Source of the DNA: Arcicella sp038230735
Lineage (GTDB): Bacteria; Bacteroidota; Bacteroidia; Cytophagales; Spirosomataceae
Assembly (NCBI GenBank): GCA_038230735.1
Contig: JBBRMR010000004.1
Location: 74,932-138,931 of the forward strand
Direction of reading: 5' to 3'
Length of the DNA: 64,000 nucleotides
Made by a program: the position numbers and the translations under genes. A model generated the notes under the pieces. That model saw only the letters and a list, made by a program, of their open reading frames with translations. It did no database searches and had not been told where the DNA came from. Positions within the stretch are counted from its first letter, which is position 1; each line of letters begins with the position of its first letter. Shown here in pieces: positions 1 to 8,548 of the stretch.

Positions 1-131
1 TTTGCGTGTAGATAGTTTGATAATCCTGCGGGAAATGATGAATTGAACTGATTTTTACCCCAAGTTTCAGTTTGAGTAAAATCACGGTTAGAATATTGTA
101 TGCCAAATAAACCTGGTTTTTCGTTTGTCAT
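1..131 (-). CDS. HindVP-like type II restriction endonuclease, N-terminal fragment
   Basis: An open frame starts with ATG at 131 and runs leftwards off the window, giving 43 codons. The segment SNRDF, then WGKNQFNSSFP, then a hydrophobic stretch ending NYLHA resembles the start of the HindVP family of type II restriction enzymes (conserved N-R-D-F and W-G-K-N-Q-F-N-S-S-F-P). The family assignment rests on memory of this N-terminal signature only; the catalytic part lies outside the window. The gene is on the same strand as the unknown gene at 232-888, with a gap of about 100 bases. If correct, a cognate cytosine methyltransferase should lie to the left. Confidence 0.5.
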   Translation of the reverse strand, partial: MTNEKPGLFGIQYSNRDFTQTETWGKNQFNSSFPAGLSNYLHA

Positions 132-231
132 TATTTTGTTTTGATGGACTGTTTTGCTTCAACATCAATTAGTAAACTATAAGATGCGAGTGATTAAGAG
201 TAACTGAGAGAACAGATAAGTATGCTTACTA

Positions 232-888
232 TTAAATCAAATGAGTATTTGCTCTTATAATTTGTTTCGCAGATTCAATTTGATTGGTTTCGACAAGCCT
301 AAAAAAGCCACGTTCAATATCAACGCTTAATTTGTCTTGAAAATACTCTGATGCAATCATCTTGCATAACTTACACCAAAGTATGCAATTATCTTGATTA
401 TCTTTAATCGGTATTGAAGTTTTGTAAGTTTTAATATTTGTGATAGGATTTTTCAAATTACCTGAATCTTTAAGAAGCATAATTTTACTATCAAGAGTTA
501 CATTATTTACAGGATCAATAAACATAAGCAACTTCGAAATAAATGCAAGTTGAGAAAATTGAGGCATTTCAACATCTTTTATAGTGATGCAACTATGATT
601 TTTGATTTGAACCAATTCTTTGAATTTTATAAGTTTTTCATCAGTAATAAATTGCTTAAATTTATTTACCCTTGCATCTCTATAAACACAGCCAAATCTA
701 TAAAAACCCCAATATAGTACATTGGAAAGTCCATCTTTTAAATGTACTATGTCATTAGACCTTAGTTGCTCTCCGATATAGAATTCTAAATCTCGATAAT
801 TTCTAAATTCAATTTCTTCATTTTTACTAAAATTGAAAAGTTTTGCTGGGTAATCATATTGATTTACAGCCTCAATTAGTTCTTTCAT
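232..888 (-). CDS. Hypothetical protein, 218 aa
   Basis: The product is 218 residues, AT-rich in coding and without a signal peptide or clear membrane segment, so it is probably cytoplasmic. A cysteine cluster CILWCKLC lies near residues 168-175, but no second cluster is visible that would make a confident zinc finger. The ATG at 888 is followed by a lysine- and glutamate-rich start (MKELIEAV). It lies directly upstream of the restriction-enzyme fragment on the same strand and may share its transcript. I do not recognise the family; a role linked to restriction is only suggested by position. Confidence 0.6.
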   Translation of the reverse strand: MKELIEAVNQYDYPAKLFNFSKNEEIEFRNYRDLEFYIGEQLRSNDIVHLKDGLSNVLYWGFYRFGCVYRDARVNKFKQFITDEKLIKFKELVQIKNHSCITIKDVEMPQFSQLAFISKLLMFIDPVNNVTLDSKIMLLKDSGNLKNPITNIKTYKTSIPIKDNQDNCILWCKLCKMIASEYFQDKLSVDIERGFFRLVETNQIESAKQIIRANTHLI

Positions 889-998
889 TTTAGAGTTCTT
901 GATTTAATTTACAATAAATAACTTTTTTATAAATCTATACCTGCCCAGACTTTAAAATAAGGGCGGGTATAGATTTTAAACTATATCAAACAATCCCC

Positions 999-3323
999 CT
1001 AATTCTTAGCCCCCTGCACCGCATTCGGCTTCGCTTGCTGTTGCATCGGATTCGGTTGGGCTGGGCGTTGTGCCTTGAATACTTGGAAACGTGAAGGTTG
1101 CTCTGGCTCACGAGGGAAAGCGTTGTCTTCGGTGTCGATATCGGCAATTTCCAAGAATGGGTCTAAGGTCCATTTTGCCACTTTCTTATCCGTTGGAATT
1201 ACCTTTTTTATTTCCTTATCGTTCAAACGCCACACTTCGGCAGGGATTCTGAAAATCTCTTCCGTGCCGTCTTCATAATTGGCTTTCACGATGACGGGCA
1301 TGGGCAAACCACCTTTGTTTTTTACGTTCAAAACATAAAAATTCTTGTTGCTGTCCACCAATTTTTTCTCATCTTCACTCAAACCCGCCATCGTTTGGTC
1401 GAAACGCTTTTTGTCGGCTTCGGTGGTGGCAAACTTATCGTAAGTATTATAAAAATCCTTCATGTCGGGGTTTTCTTCCACCACGGTTTTCGGAATATCC
1501 TTTTTGTTGCGAATATTACTCATCGTCTCACGCTTGGCTGCCGCTTCAGTCTTGGCTTTTTCGCTTTTCTTTTCGGGCGAAAGGTTATCAATCCCAAACC
1601 ATTCCACATTTTCAAGTGATTGATTTACAGGCTCTACGCCATAAAACCAACCCTTCCAAAACCAGTCTAAATCCACGCCCGAAGCATCTTCCATCGTGCG
1701 GAAAAAATCGGCAGGATAAGGTTGTTTGAAAGCCCAACGGCGAGCGTATTCCTTGAAAGCAGCATCAAATAATTCACGCCCCATGATGGTTTCACGCAGG
1801 ATATTTAAGCCCGTAGCGGGTTTTGCGTAGGCATTCGGACCAAAAGCCATGATGTTTTCGGAGTTGGTCATGATGGGTACTTGCTGGCTTGGGTCGGTCT
1901 TCATGTATGGCACAATATACTGTGCCTCACCACGGCGAGAAGGGTAATTTCTGTCCCATTCTTGCTCCGCTAAATACTGGCAAAACGTGTTCAAACCCTC
2001 GTCCATCCACGACCATTGTCTTTCGTCAGAATTGACAATCATCGGGAAGAAATTATGCCCAACTTCGTGGATAATTACGCCAATCATGCCATATTTTACT
2101 GCCTCAGAATATGTGCCGTCCGCATCGGGACGACCACCATTAAACGAAATCATCGGATATTCCATCCCGCCACCAGACGTTGAATGGCATGAATACGCCA
2201 CTGGATAGGGATACGCAACGGTGTGTTTTGAGTAGGAACGTAAAGTATGAGCTACTACCATCGTTGAATATTGCCCCCACAATGGATTTCCTTCTTTTGG
2301 ATAAAGCGACATCGCCCAAACTTTTTTGCCTTCTACATCCACCTGCATGGCATCCCAAATGAATTTACGAGAACTGGCAAAGGCAAAATCACGCACATTA
2401 TCCGCTTTATAAATCCACGTCTTTTTCCCTGATGGTTTTCCTTTTTCAGCTTTTTCAGCCTCTTCTTGCGAGACAATCAAAACTGGACGAGTAGCAGTTT
2501 TTGCTTTTTCCCAACGTTTCATTTGTTCTGCCGAAAGTACCGCATTTGGATTTTGTAATTCACCCGAAGCGCCAACTACGTGGTCGTTTGGTACAGTCAA
2601 AGCGACTTTATAATTTCCGAAAGTCAAAGTAAATTCTCCTTGTCCTAAAAACTGTTTGTGTTGCCATCCGTAAACGTCATTATAAACCGCCATTCTCGGA
2701 AACCAGTGAGCGATAAAATAATTCACATTGCCATCTTTAGCAAAATATTCATAGCCCGAACGTCCGTAATATTCCGTAATTAAATAATTCCAATCAATTG
2801 AAAATGAGGTGCTTGTACCAGATTTCAAAGGCGTTGGCAAATCAATTCGCATCATCGTATTATTGATGGTATGCTTCATCGGATTACCCATTTTATCTTT
2901 TACCGACAAAATATTATAGCCATATTTCTTGGGGTCAGTCAAGGCTTTGAATTGGTCGGTTGAAGCCCTGCCGTTATCAATGCCACCCGTTTTAGTATTG
3001 GCTCCGATAGCATCTTTTTGGAAGAGATTTTGATCCAATTGCAACCACAAATAAGGTAATTCATCAGGCGAATTGTTGAAATAAGTAATGGTTTCCGAAC
3101 CCGTGATTTTGCGTTCCACATCGTCCAATTCCGCCTTGATGTCATAATCGGCACGTTGTTGCCAATATTCCTTGCCAGGACTTCCCGAAGCCGTGCGGTA
3201 AGTATTAGGCGTGGGGAAATTGGTCATTTGCTCAAAGCGATTGTTGGAATTGTACTGAGCCGTGAGCTTTGAGCTTTGAGCGATGAGGAGGATGAGTAAT
3301 AAGAGTTTGATTGTGTTTTTCAT
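999..3323 (-). CDS. M1 family zinc metallopeptidase (aminopeptidase), secreted
   Basis: A 774-residue protein with a Sec signal peptide (MKNTIKLLLLILLIAQSS, cleavage after LTAQ). The zinc site is HEVGH at about residues 415-420 with the third ligand in WMDEG about 20 residues later, the HExxH-18-E pattern of M1 peptidases. GGGMEYP upstream stands in for the GxMEN exopeptidase motif. It should remove N-terminal amino acids from peptides in the periplasm or at the surface. The C-terminus is rich in P and Q and lacks a T9SS sorting domain. The signal peptide is encoded by a repetitive word sequence shared with gldD (see the repeat at 3256-3303). Confidence 0.9.
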   Translation of the reverse strand: MKNTIKLLLLILLIAQSSKLTAQYNSNNRFEQMTNFPTPNTYRTASGSPGKEYWQQRADYDIKAELDDVERKITGSETITYFNNSPDELPYLWLQLDQNLFQKDAIGANTKTGGIDNGRASTDQFKALTDPKKYGYNILSVKDKMGNPMKHTINNTMMRIDLPTPLKSGTSTSFSIDWNYLITEYYGRSGYEYFAKDGNVNYFIAHWFPRMAVYNDVYGWQHKQFLGQGEFTLTFGNYKVALTVPNDHVVGASGELQNPNAVLSAEQMKRWEKAKTATRPVLIVSQEEAEKAEKGKPSGKKTWIYKADNVRDFAFASSRKFIWDAMQVDVEGKKVWAMSLYPKEGNPLWGQYSTMVVAHTLRSYSKHTVAYPYPVAYSCHSTSGGGMEYPMISFNGGRPDADGTYSEAVKYGMIGVIIHEVGHNFFPMIVNSDERQWSWMDEGLNTFCQYLAEQEWDRNYPSRRGEAQYIVPYMKTDPSQQVPIMTNSENIMAFGPNAYAKPATGLNILRETIMGRELFDAAFKEYARRWAFKQPYPADFFRTMEDASGVDLDWFWKGWFYGVEPVNQSLENVEWFGIDNLSPEKKSEKAKTEAAAKRETMSNIRNKKDIPKTVVEENPDMKDFYNTYDKFATTEADKKRFDQTMAGLSEDEKKLVDSNKNFYVLNVKNKGGLPMPVIVKANYEDGTEEIFRIPAEVWRLNDKEIKKVIPTDKKVAKWTLDPFLEIADIDTEDNAFPREPEQPSRFQVFKAQRPAQPNPMQQQAKPNAVQGAKN
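3256..3303 (-). repeat. Word repeat inside coding sequence (LLIAQSS element, copy 1)
   Basis: Read on the minus strand this stretch is made of near-repeats of CTCATC, GCTCAAAGCTCAAAGCTC and ACGGCTCAG. It encodes the hydrophobic core LLIAQSSKLTAQ of the M1 peptidase signal peptide. A closely related string lies at 23224-23258 inside gldD and a third, non-coding one at 28641-28674. Confidence 0.6.
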
Positions 3324-3445
3324 TTTGGGGTTTTAGTTTGTTGAATAATTGCAATGACGAATTTAACGAATTTATGATTGTCATTCAAAAATTTGTAATT
3401 CTGATTAAATGTGTTGAATTTTGATTAAATATAAATTTGAAGGAT

Positions 3446-4579
3446 ATGATATTGAAAGCATTGAAATATAGTAGTGTTTGGTTGGGAGATTGGTCAATTG
3501 TTAGTGGAACGACTAATGACGATTTCGTTCAATTTGAACATATTAATTTAATCGTGGGAAGAAATGCTTCTGGTAAAACTCGTTTGATTGATGCAATTAG
3601 ATGGATTTCCGACTTATTAGATGCAGATTCAAGAATTGAAGTATTAGATGATGAAATAGCTTCTTTCGAATTAGTTTTTCAAGATAAAAAGGATGAAATA
3701 AAATATAATGTTGGATATGAAAAAGATGAATCAATATTTAGAGAAGAATTAATAATAAATAAACACATCAAATTGGATAGAAATAAAGGTAAATTATTTT
3801 ATGAAAAATATGGTGATTACCTTGAATTTGAAACGGATGATAAATACTTAGCTATAAATCGCCGAGATAGTGTTCAGCAACCATTTTTTGAAATTTTACA
3901 CGATTGGGGAAAAAATTTAGCCCATTTTTCTTTTGGGGGTACTATGGGTAAAGGACAGTACAAGAATAATTTTGAAAATCAAGATAATCTCAACTTTAAA
4001 AATTCTAATAAAGTAAATGTAATTTACAGCAAAGGTAAAAACGAGTTTGGTAATCAATTCGATAAGACAATTATTGACGATTTAAAAAAAATAGATTATC
4101 ATTTAAAATCTATTTCATTAGATACTGCATCAAAATATTTATTTCTTAAAGTTCAAGAATCAGATTTACCAAATGAAACATATTTTGAAAGAATGTCCCA
4201 AGGCATGGCTCGTGCTTTCTCCTTACTCGTTCAATTGAATTATTCCTTAATGGCAAAAATACCCAGTTGTATTTTGATTGATGATATTGGCGAGGGTTTA
4301 GATTATGAACGTTCCAGAAGTTTGATTGAATTGATAATAAAAAAAGTGGAAGGTTCTAATATTCAGTTGTTTATGACAACCAATGACCGCTTTGTCATGA
4401 ATAGTGTGCCTTTGAGATATTGGTCAGTTATTCACCGAGAAGGTAATAAATCGGTCTTTTATAATTATCAAAACTCCAAACAAACCTTTGATGATTTTGC
4501 CTTTACGGGCCTAAATAATTTCGACTTTTTTGCCACTGATTTCTACCGAATGGGGTTTGAAGAATTTATAGCACAATGA
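3446..4579 (+). CDS. AAA/ABC-type ATPase of a two-gene system (OLD/RloA-like)
   Basis: A protein of 377 residues starting at ATG 3446, preceded by AAGG; a TTG at 3437 is the alternative start. The Walker A motif GRNASGKT is at about residues 38-45. Near the C-terminus come an ABC-like signature (SQGMARAF), Walker B with its catalytic acid (CILIDDIGEGLD, about 275-286) and LFMTTND as the H-loop region. The split ATPase with a 230-residue insert is typical of the SMC/ABC-like ATPases of OLD, RloA, AbiLi and PARIS AriA. The next gene overlaps its stop codon by four bases (ATGA), so the two are translationally coupled. Role in defence is inferred from this architecture. Confidence 0.85.
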   Translation: MILKALKYSSVWLGDWSIVSGTTNDDFVQFEHINLIVGRNASGKTRLIDAIRWISDLLDADSRIEVLDDEIASFELVFQDKKDEIKYNVGYEKDESIFREELIINKHIKLDRNKGKLFYEKYGDYLEFETDDKYLAINRRDSVQQPFFEILHDWGKNLAHFSFGGTMGKGQYKNNFENQDNLNFKNSNKVNVIYSKGKNEFGNQFDKTIIDDLKKIDYHLKSISLDTASKYLFLKVQESDLPNETYFERMSQGMARAFSLLVQLNYSLMAKIPSCILIDDIGEGLDYERSRSLIELIIKKVEGSNIQLFMTTNDRFVMNSVPLRYWSVIHREGNKSVFYNYQNSKQTFDDFAFTGLNNFDFFATDFYRMGFEEFIAQ

Positions 4580-5313
4580 AAAAAATAGCCATTTTTGTAG
4601 AAGGTGAAACTGAATCAGACTTTATTAAGCGAATTTTAGAATACATTATTGGAGAACATAATATTACCATTACAACTAATAAAATGGTTGGTGGAAACAG
4701 TAAATCAGGTATTCCGAGAACGATAAATTTACGATTTCAATCAGCCATTGATAAGGCTGATTTTCAAGCAATTATCTATATTTCTGGACACCATGAAAAC
4801 GTAGATTCTGATATTCGAGAACAAAAGAATGTGTTGCTTCAACAAGGTTTTTCTAAAATTATCGGATTAAAAGACCTTCGTAGAGAACAAGAAGGGCGAA
4901 GATTTACACTTGCTGACTTACCAAAAGTCGAATTAGGTTCTCGTATCACGGAGCGAATTAGTCAGCCAATTCCCACCAAAGTAATCACGGCAGTTATGGA
5001 AATTGAAACGTGGTTTTTGGCAGAAACGAATCATTACGTTTGTGTGGATGATAGATTGACGAAGGAATTTATAGAATCAAATACCTCTGAATTGGGTTTT
5101 AATCCATATTTTGATGATTTGACCTTTCGCTCAGAACCCAAAGAAGATTTGAATAAAATCTATGGTTTAGTCAAAAAGATTTACAGCAAAAAAGAAACTG
5201 TCAGAATAAAAACCATCAACTGTTTAGACCTTGAACATTTACGAAATACTGTCGGGCAAAAGATTAGTCAGGTGAATGATTTGTTCAAACATATTGAAGA
5301 ATTTGTGGAGTAA
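4576..5313 (+). CDS. DUF4276/RloB-like protein, predicted TOPRIM-type effector
   Basis: A 245-residue cytoplasmic protein. It opens with a beta strand and the acidic motif FVEGETE (Glu9), followed later by an acidic HENVDSD segment and by AVMEIETWFLAE, the M-E-x-E-x-W-x-L-A pattern I associate with DUF4276. These proteins are predicted to have a TOPRIM-like fold and to pair with an upstream ATPase. Here the start codon overlaps the ATPase stop, so equimolar expression is likely. By analogy with AbiLi/AbiLii, RloA/RloB and PARIS, the ATPase would sense phage and this protein would act as a nuclease effector; that function is not shown by the sequence. Confidence 0.75.
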   Translation: MKKIAIFVEGETESDFIKRILEYIIGEHNITITTNKMVGGNSKSGIPRTINLRFQSAIDKADFQAIIYISGHHENVDSDIREQKNVLLQQGFSKIIGLKDLRREQEGRRFTLADLPKVELGSRITERISQPIPTKVITAVMEIETWFLAETNHYVCVDDRLTKEFIESNTSELGFNPYFDDLTFRSEPKEDLNKIYGLVKKIYSKKETVRIKTINCLDLEHLRNTVGQKISQVNDLFKHIEEFVE

Positions 5314-5370
5314 TTACAAATTTTCCCTCATTCTTAAAAACAAAAATCTTTTACGCTTCGTTGTTGATTT

Positions 5371-5476
5371 GTATTAAGTACCAAGTATTAGGTATTAAGT
5401 AAAAAAAGCAGTTTTCTCAATACTTTGTACCCGATACTTAATACTTAGGACATAATACTTAGGACAAACAAATAAA
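5371..5476. repeat. Word repeat, AAGTATTAAGTA family, imperfect inverted repeat
   Basis: The left part (ATTAAGTACCAAGTATTAGG and on) and the right part (CCCGATACTTAATACTTAGG and on) are made of the same word AAGTATTA on opposite strands, separated by an A-rich spacer. The right arm ends just before the start codon at 5480. No coding potential is seen. Confidence 0.65.
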
Positions 5477-5479
5477 GAT

Positions 5480-5983
5480 ATGGCACAAGCAAATTTGAAA
5501 TTGATTGACGCTCTCAGAATAACGGCACATAAATTAGCAGAAGGTGGAAATTACCAGTGGGGACACATGGGTAGTTGCAATTGTGGAAACTTGGCTCAGG
5601 AATTGACCCAATTAACCAAAGCGGAAATCCATCAATTCGCCATGCAAGGGCGGGGAGATTGGCGAGAACAAGTAGAAGAATTCTGCCCTACCAGTGGTCT
5701 GAACATAGATTTACTCATCGCCGACCTTTTGAATCATGGATTATCCGTTACGGATTTGCAAGATTTGGAATGGCTTGCCGACCACAGAATTTTACGCAGA
5801 ATCCCGTTGGAGAGAAGAGATAAAATGGCTCACAACGTCCGTGAAGATGTAGTCTTGTACATGAATACATGGGCGGATATGCTCGAAGAACAGTTGATTC
5901 CGCATATTAAAATTGACTTGTCTTTTTTAGATAATAACAACGAATCAATGAAAGTGACAGTTAATGAAATGGTAGAGGTTTAG
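5480..5983 (+). CDS. Conserved hypothetical protein, 167 aa
   Basis: A 167-residue soluble, acidic protein without signal peptide. It contains a cysteine pair (SCNCGN, about residues 33-38) and a third cysteine in EEFCPTSG near residue 70, which might bind a metal. The C-terminal third, rich in R, D and E, looks helical. It has its own terminator at 6017-6054 and is preceded by a word repeat, so it is probably a single-gene unit. I cannot name a family. Confidence 0.7.
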   Translation: MAQANLKLIDALRITAHKLAEGGNYQWGHMGSCNCGNLAQELTQLTKAEIHQFAMQGRGDWREQVEEFCPTSGLNIDLLIADLLNHGLSVTDLQDLEWLADHRILRRIPLERRDKMAHNVREDVVLYMNTWADMLEEQLIPHIKIDLSFLDNNNESMKVTVNEMVEV

Positions 5984-6016
5984 CATATATTCTGAAACTT
6001 CAAAAGAGTAACATAC

Positions 6017-6054
6017 AAAAAAGGTACAAGGTCAATGATTTTGTACCTTTTTTT
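6017..6054 (+). terminator. Intrinsic terminator after the 5480-5983 gene
   Basis: A perfect 13-bp stem (AAAAAAGGTACAA / TTGTACCTTTTTT) with an 11-nt loop, ending in a T run. It lies 33 bases after the stop codon. Confidence 0.85.
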
Positions 6055-6295
6055 GTTTAATCCAATCTCTAAAAACCCTAAACAAGATATTTTTAGTTTA
6101 TGAGTCTATTTTAAAATTGCTAAATTTTACAACTCCGATTCACGCCCTGAAACTTCCTTTTCACTCCTCTTTTCAAGTCAATTCACTACAATTCCCATAA
6201 CCATTAAGGGCTTCCTGACGGTTATAATGTCAAAACATTAGTGTTTAAACTTTTCAAAATTTTATTAAAAATCAACAATTAAATTATTAAACATC

Positions 6296-7240
6296 ATGAA
6301 AAACCTTCAAAAATTATTCGCCCCTCTTGCCTTGGTTTTGGCATTCGTAGTTTTGTTTTCGTCTTGTAAATCAGATGATCCAGTGGTAGTTGCTCCGAAA
6401 GACATTACCGTGGTTGCTACTGAAAATGGCAGTTTCAAAACCTTAGTAGCCGCACTTACAAAAGCTGAATTAGTAACAACGTTGAAAGGTACAGGACCTT
6501 TCACGGTTTTTGCTCCAAATGATGCCGCTTTCACGAAGGCAGGAATTACCAGTTTAGACCCATTGACCAAAGCGGCCTTAACACCAATCCTCACAACGCA
6601 CGTATTAAGTGGAGCGGCAGTGAAAGCAGCGGATGTGAAAAGTGGAGCGGTAAATACTGTAAATACAGCAAATCAAATTTATTTGTCAAAAAATGCCGAC
6701 GGTGTATTTATTAATGGTAAAATTAGAGTGATTGCAACGGACGTTGTTGCTTCAAATGGTGTGATTCATGTGATTGATGATGTGATTGAAATACCTAAAA
6801 GCAATTTGGTAACTATTGCTTCAGGAAATACAGATTTTAGTGAATTAGTATCATTGGTAGGTGCTGCGGATGCAAGTGTTGGAGCGGCACTAACTAATGC
6901 TTCTGCGAAAGGATTAACAGTTTTTGCTCCAACTAATGCAGCATTCCAAGAGTTATATAAAGGTGTTGGAACATCAAAGGCGGCTTTAATTGCAAACAAA
7001 ACATTATTAACCAAAGTATTATTGTACCACGTAGTACCAGATCGTGTATTCTCAACGGATTTACCAAATGTAGGAACAACAGAAGTAATGTCAGCAAACG
7101 GGGTTGATAAACTTAGTTTTGACTTGGTAGGTGGTGCAAAGGTGAAAGGAAAAACAAGTGGAAACTCAACTATTACAACCGCTAATATTTTGGCAACCAA
7201 TGGAGTTATTCACATAATTAACAAAGTATTGATACCATAA
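6296..7240 (+). CDS. Fasciclin (FAS1) domain lipoprotein
   Basis: A 314-residue lipoprotein; the lipobox LFSSC puts the lipidated cysteine at residue 24. Two FAS1 domains follow, at about 38-170 and 171-314. Each has the hallmark FTVFAPNDAAF or LTVFAPTNAAF motif and a later YHVV/THVL and NGVIHVID/NGVIHIIN block. FAS1 proteins act in cell adhesion and matrix contact; this one would sit on the outer membrane or periplasmic face. It is monocistronic, with a terminator at 7272-7303, and the two domains suggest an old internal duplication. Confidence 0.93.
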   Translation: MKNLQKLFAPLALVLAFVVLFSSCKSDDPVVVAPKDITVVATENGSFKTLVAALTKAELVTTLKGTGPFTVFAPNDAAFTKAGITSLDPLTKAALTPILTTHVLSGAAVKAADVKSGAVNTVNTANQIYLSKNADGVFINGKIRVIATDVVASNGVIHVIDDVIEIPKSNLVTIASGNTDFSELVSLVGAADASVGAALTNASAKGLTVFAPTNAAFQELYKGVGTSKAALIANKTLLTKVLLYHVVPDRVFSTDLPNVGTTEVMSANGVDKLSFDLVGGAKVKGKTSGNSTITTANILATNGVIHIINKVLIP

Positions 7241-7271
7241 AATATTATAGTGGTCAGAGAATGTTTCTGTA

Positions 7272-7303
7272 AAATCCTGAATCTTTTGGTTCAGGATTTT
7301 CTT
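7272..7303 (+). terminator. Intrinsic terminator after the fasciclin gene
   Basis: The stem AATCCTGAA / TTCAGGATT around an 8-nt loop is followed by TTCTTT, 32 bases after the stop codon. Confidence 0.8.
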
Positions 7304-7373
7304 TAATATTTTTTGTAACTTAGGGTTCTGTCATTACCAACATCGAACAACCATCATCGAAAATCGAACAACC

Positions 7374-8441
7374 ATGTTTTCAACTCCATATCGCTATCTT
7401 TTTATGGTCTTCTTAGGCGCTTATTCATTGCTGAATACTTGGTCGGTAGAGATATTTGAGCATTACCCCATTGCGGTAACGTATGGAGAATTATTTGGTA
7501 TTTTCTTGGTATTGACTTTTGGAATTTGGGAAGGTAATCGGCTGTGGAACAATTATTTAGAACGAAAAAATGAACAAGATTTATGGATAAGAATCAGTAA
7601 AATGTTTGCAGGAAGCATCGTTATCACCACGGTTATAACTCTGTTGGTGGGGTTAATATCAGCTTATTTTATTATGCCCTTCAAGGCTCTTACGTTACTT
7701 TTACCGATGAAATTATTGATGATGTTTGCTTTCAGAATTAACCTATTTATGAATGTCTTGAATGTGATTTATTGGTACATTAATCAATTGAAAAAGACAC
7801 AACTGGAAGCCGAGAAATTCAAGAAAATCAGTACCCAAGCCCAACTTCAAGCCGTCAGAAATCAAATAAATCCCCATTTTTTGTTCAATAATCTGAGCGT
7901 CCTCACGGCTCTGATTCCCTCTGACATCAACGCCTCAATGGAGTTTGTACGACAGTTTTCAAGGGTGTATCGCTACGTACTGAAAAGCCACGAAAAGGAG
8001 ATTGTAGAACTGGGTTCCGAGCTGGATTTTATTGATTCATATCTATATTTATTGAAACAGCGTTTTGCAGAAAGCCTACAAACGACCATCCATGTGGAGG
8101 AGAATGTTCGTCAGTTTTATATCATCCCGATGGCCATGCAAATGCTGGTAGAAAACGCCGTTAAACACAATATTGTCTCGAAAAATAGACCGCTTCATAT
8201 TAGAATTTACTTAGAAAACGACCAATTGCTTGTTGTTCAAAACAACTTACAACGTAAAAACGTTGAAGACATAGATTCCACTCAACACGGACTCTCGAAC
8301 ATCACGCAACGATACCTTTTTTTAGGATACAAAACGCTTGATATTCAAGAATCTAAAGAATTTTTTACCGTAAAATTACCCATTATTAAACTTAATTTGA
8401 TGAAGAAAAAAGCGATAGTTGAAGAGACATTGAATTATTAA
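7374..8441 (+). CDS. LytS/YehU-type sensor histidine kinase
   Basis: A 355-residue membrane kinase. Four hydrophobic segments span about residues 5-125. The His_kinase domain follows with the phospho-acceptor motif QINPHFLFNN near residues 163-173. A HATPase domain has its N-box at MLVENAVKHN and a G-box at HGLSNITQRY. It autophosphorylates and passes phosphate to a LytTR regulator, here the next gene 107 bases downstream. There is no obvious large extracellular sensor domain, so the signal is probably sensed in the membrane. The start is preceded by a direct repeat of ATCGAACAACCAT. Confidence 0.93.
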   Translation: MFSTPYRYLFMVFLGAYSLLNTWSVEIFEHYPIAVTYGELFGIFLVLTFGIWEGNRLWNNYLERKNEQDLWIRISKMFAGSIVITTVITLLVGLISAYFIMPFKALTLLLPMKLLMMFAFRINLFMNVLNVIYWYINQLKKTQLEAEKFKKISTQAQLQAVRNQINPHFLFNNLSVLTALIPSDINASMEFVRQFSRVYRYVLKSHEKEIVELGSELDFIDSYLYLLKQRFAESLQTTIHVEENVRQFYIIPMAMQMLVENAVKHNIVSKNRPLHIRIYLENDQLLVVQNNLQRKNVEDIDSTQHGLSNITQRYLFLGYKTLDIQESKEFFTVKLPIIKLNLMKKKAIVEETLNY

Positions 8442-8548
8442 TTTTCTAATAAAGTATGTTCAACAGTTTGGTAAGTTATTATTTTATTACTGGATTTATT
8501 GAACAATTATTGACTTAAAAACTTAGTATTTTATAAATTCTTTAAACT

